Shown piece after piece: positions 63,395-64,000 of a DNA stretch of 64,000 nt. The notes beneath the pieces were generated by a model. The model made no database searches, had not been told where the DNA came from, and saw only the letters and a list, made by a program, of their open reading frames with translations. A program made the translations under genes and the position numbers. Positions within the stretch are counted from its first letter, which is position 1. The number at the start of each line of letters is the position of its first letter. Location of the stretch: positions 6,121 to 70,120 of the forward strand of contig JBASEY010000022.1 of assembly GCA_049652745.1 (NCBI GenBank). Direction: 5' to 3'. The stretch is from JBASEY01 sp049652745. GTDB taxonomy: Bacteria > CSSED10-310.

Positions 63395-63935
63395 GAATTC
63401 CCCCTGTCGCTCCACCTGTTTAACACATGACGAAAACGCTTACAGCATTGAAATCATATAATGAAGGAGTTGTCGGGTCAACCAAGGCAATCCCGATAAA
63501 TAGGCTATTTTCAAGCTGAAACACGTGATAATTAACGATTTGCTCCTAATTACGGCGCTCGCTCGGCTACATTCGCATGAGATGCATCATATGGAAGCAT
63601 TAGCCTGAAGATATGTCAGTAATCGGCCAACCAAATTGTTACGATAATTTAGAATCGTTTTACTATAATATCGCTTTAACCCATTTAAACAAAATTACCA
63701 GAGGCCATTATACTGAATTCAGCACATCGATTATTTAGGCTTATTTGGTTCAATGTCCCGAGATCGAACCTCGCTGTCCCCACCATTTTATTTTGTGGGC
63801 GTTTGTTCTCATTCACCTATTAAAAATATAAGTTCAAAGGGCAGAAAAGGTATTGGCTGATTGAAGTGGTCCCCATTTTCAAACCACGGTATTGCTGAAT
63901 TAAGTTATGGTATATGATTCGGTTCATATTCCTTT
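63395..63935. other. Gap upstream of the polysaccharide run, no gene found
   Basis: About 540 bp with no convincing coding region. The part next to 63394 should carry the promoter of the minus-strand run. The right part holds the tRNA/tmRNA-like fragment at 63757-63785 and probably the end of the IS3 element near 63862. Confidence 0.6.
63757..63785 (+). other. tRNA/tmRNA 3'-end-like fragment
   Basis: A T-arm-like unit (CGAG, a 7-nt loop ATCGAAC, CTCG) is followed by TGTCCCC and ACCA, the layout of the T-arm, acceptor strand and CCA end. The loop agrees with TTCRANY except at its first base. No matching GGGGACA 5' end is found within the preceding 350 bp, so it is not a whole RNA gene here. 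Such 3' ends are common integration sites of mobile islands. Confidence 0.35.
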
Positions 63936-64000
63936 TCAAGCTGCTTGCCATGTCATTTCTCGATACACCTGATCAGGTGTGTTACCATTCAGTGATTGAT
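63862..64000 (-). mobile_element. End of an IS3-family insertion sequence, continues past window
   Basis: The block contains the last codons of an IS3-type transposase (63936-63998) and, beyond its stop, a TGAAGTGGTCCCC-like terminus at 63862 that resembles IS3-family inverted repeats. The boundary at 63862 is a guess, since the other end is not visible. Confidence 0.55.
63936..63998 (-). CDS. IS3-family transposase (orfB, integrase core), C-terminal end only
   Basis: Twenty codons are visible before the TGA at 63936-63938. They read QSLNGNTPDQVYREMTW plus QAA, the typical ending of the DDE integrase part of IS3-family transposases (N-G-x-T-P-x-x-V-Y). The rest lies beyond the right edge. 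It is too short to say whether the element is intact. Confidence 0.75.
   Translation of the reverse strand, partial: QSLNGNTPDQVYREMTWQAA

Noticed and set aside
63440..63785. Complete tmRNA gene
   Set aside because: The 3' end looks right, but no GGGGACA-type 5' end, no tag peptide ending in LAA/VAA and no recognisable pre-tRNA domain could be found in the expected range.
1..64000. CRISPR array or phage region
   Set aside because: No series of regularly spaced repeats and no phage structural or integrase genes were seen; the only long exact repeat found is the 79-bp pair.

Overview
The window is bacterial chromosome of moderate GC, densely packed with genes on both strands. Penicillin-binding protein 1C, an alpha-2-macroglobulin, lipoproteins with clear lipoboxes, a type IV pilus/type II secretion ATPase and a polysaccharide locus point to a diderm (Gram-negative) bacterium. 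A superoxide reductase, a rubrerythrin-like protein and several radical SAM enzymes point to an anaerobic or microaerophilic life. No rRNA or intact tRNA is present and the species cannot be fixed from this sequence. A dockerin-tailed subtilase, a PA14-glycosyltransferase fusion and cobalamin-type radical SAM proteins would suit a deltaproteobacterial or candidate-phylum lineage, but that is only an impression.

Layout. 1-12.8 kb: 3' end of a secreted subtilase with a dockerin-like tail, a lipoprotein, metG, a low-molecular-weight phosphatase, a TPR-like protein, a DoxX protein, a large secreted transglutaminase-like protein, a small membrane protein, a SPOR-NlpC/P60 lipoprotein and a B12/radical SAM protein. 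12.8-21 kb: an M16 peptidase pair (one active, one lacking the zinc motif), a partner-switch pair (STAS antagonist and HATPase kinase) followed by superoxide reductase and a Fis-like regulator, a DUF3109-type cysteine-cluster protein, and an 881-residue protein built of tandem winged-helix-like modules. 21-27.3 kb: a pilB/gspE-type ATPase, an elongation factor G paralogue, aroC and aroB in one direction. 27.3-35 kb: a PA14-GT39 fusion with a small partner, an ATP-grasp protein behind a strong promoter and hairpin, a YgiQ-type radical SAM protein, RidA and endonuclease III. 35-39.4 kb: a kinase-ATPase-TPR signalling protein with a coupled small protein, then a hicBA toxin-antitoxin pair lying between two copies of the 3' end of pbpC. 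39.4-51.7 kb: a three-gene envelope operon (giant secreted protein, alpha-2-macroglobulin, pbpC). 52-63.4 kb: a rubrerythrin-like protein, a NYN-domain protein and an envelope polysaccharide locus (GT-C-like proteins, O-antigen ligase-like, radical SAM, glycosyltransferase, UDP-galactopyranose mutase-like). The right edge has a tRNA/tmRNA 3'-end-like fragment and the end of an IS3-family element.

How it fits together. Much of the window serves the cell envelope: peptidoglycan synthesis and turnover (PbpC, NlpC/P60), protease defence (alpha-2-macroglobulin), exported peptidases and glycan assembly. Two signalling modules (partner switch, STK-ATPase-TPR) and oxidative defence proteins are interspersed with housekeeping genes. 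The least explained items are the giant partner of alpha-2-macroglobulin, the tandem winged-helix protein, and the mosaic pbpC/hicBA junction.
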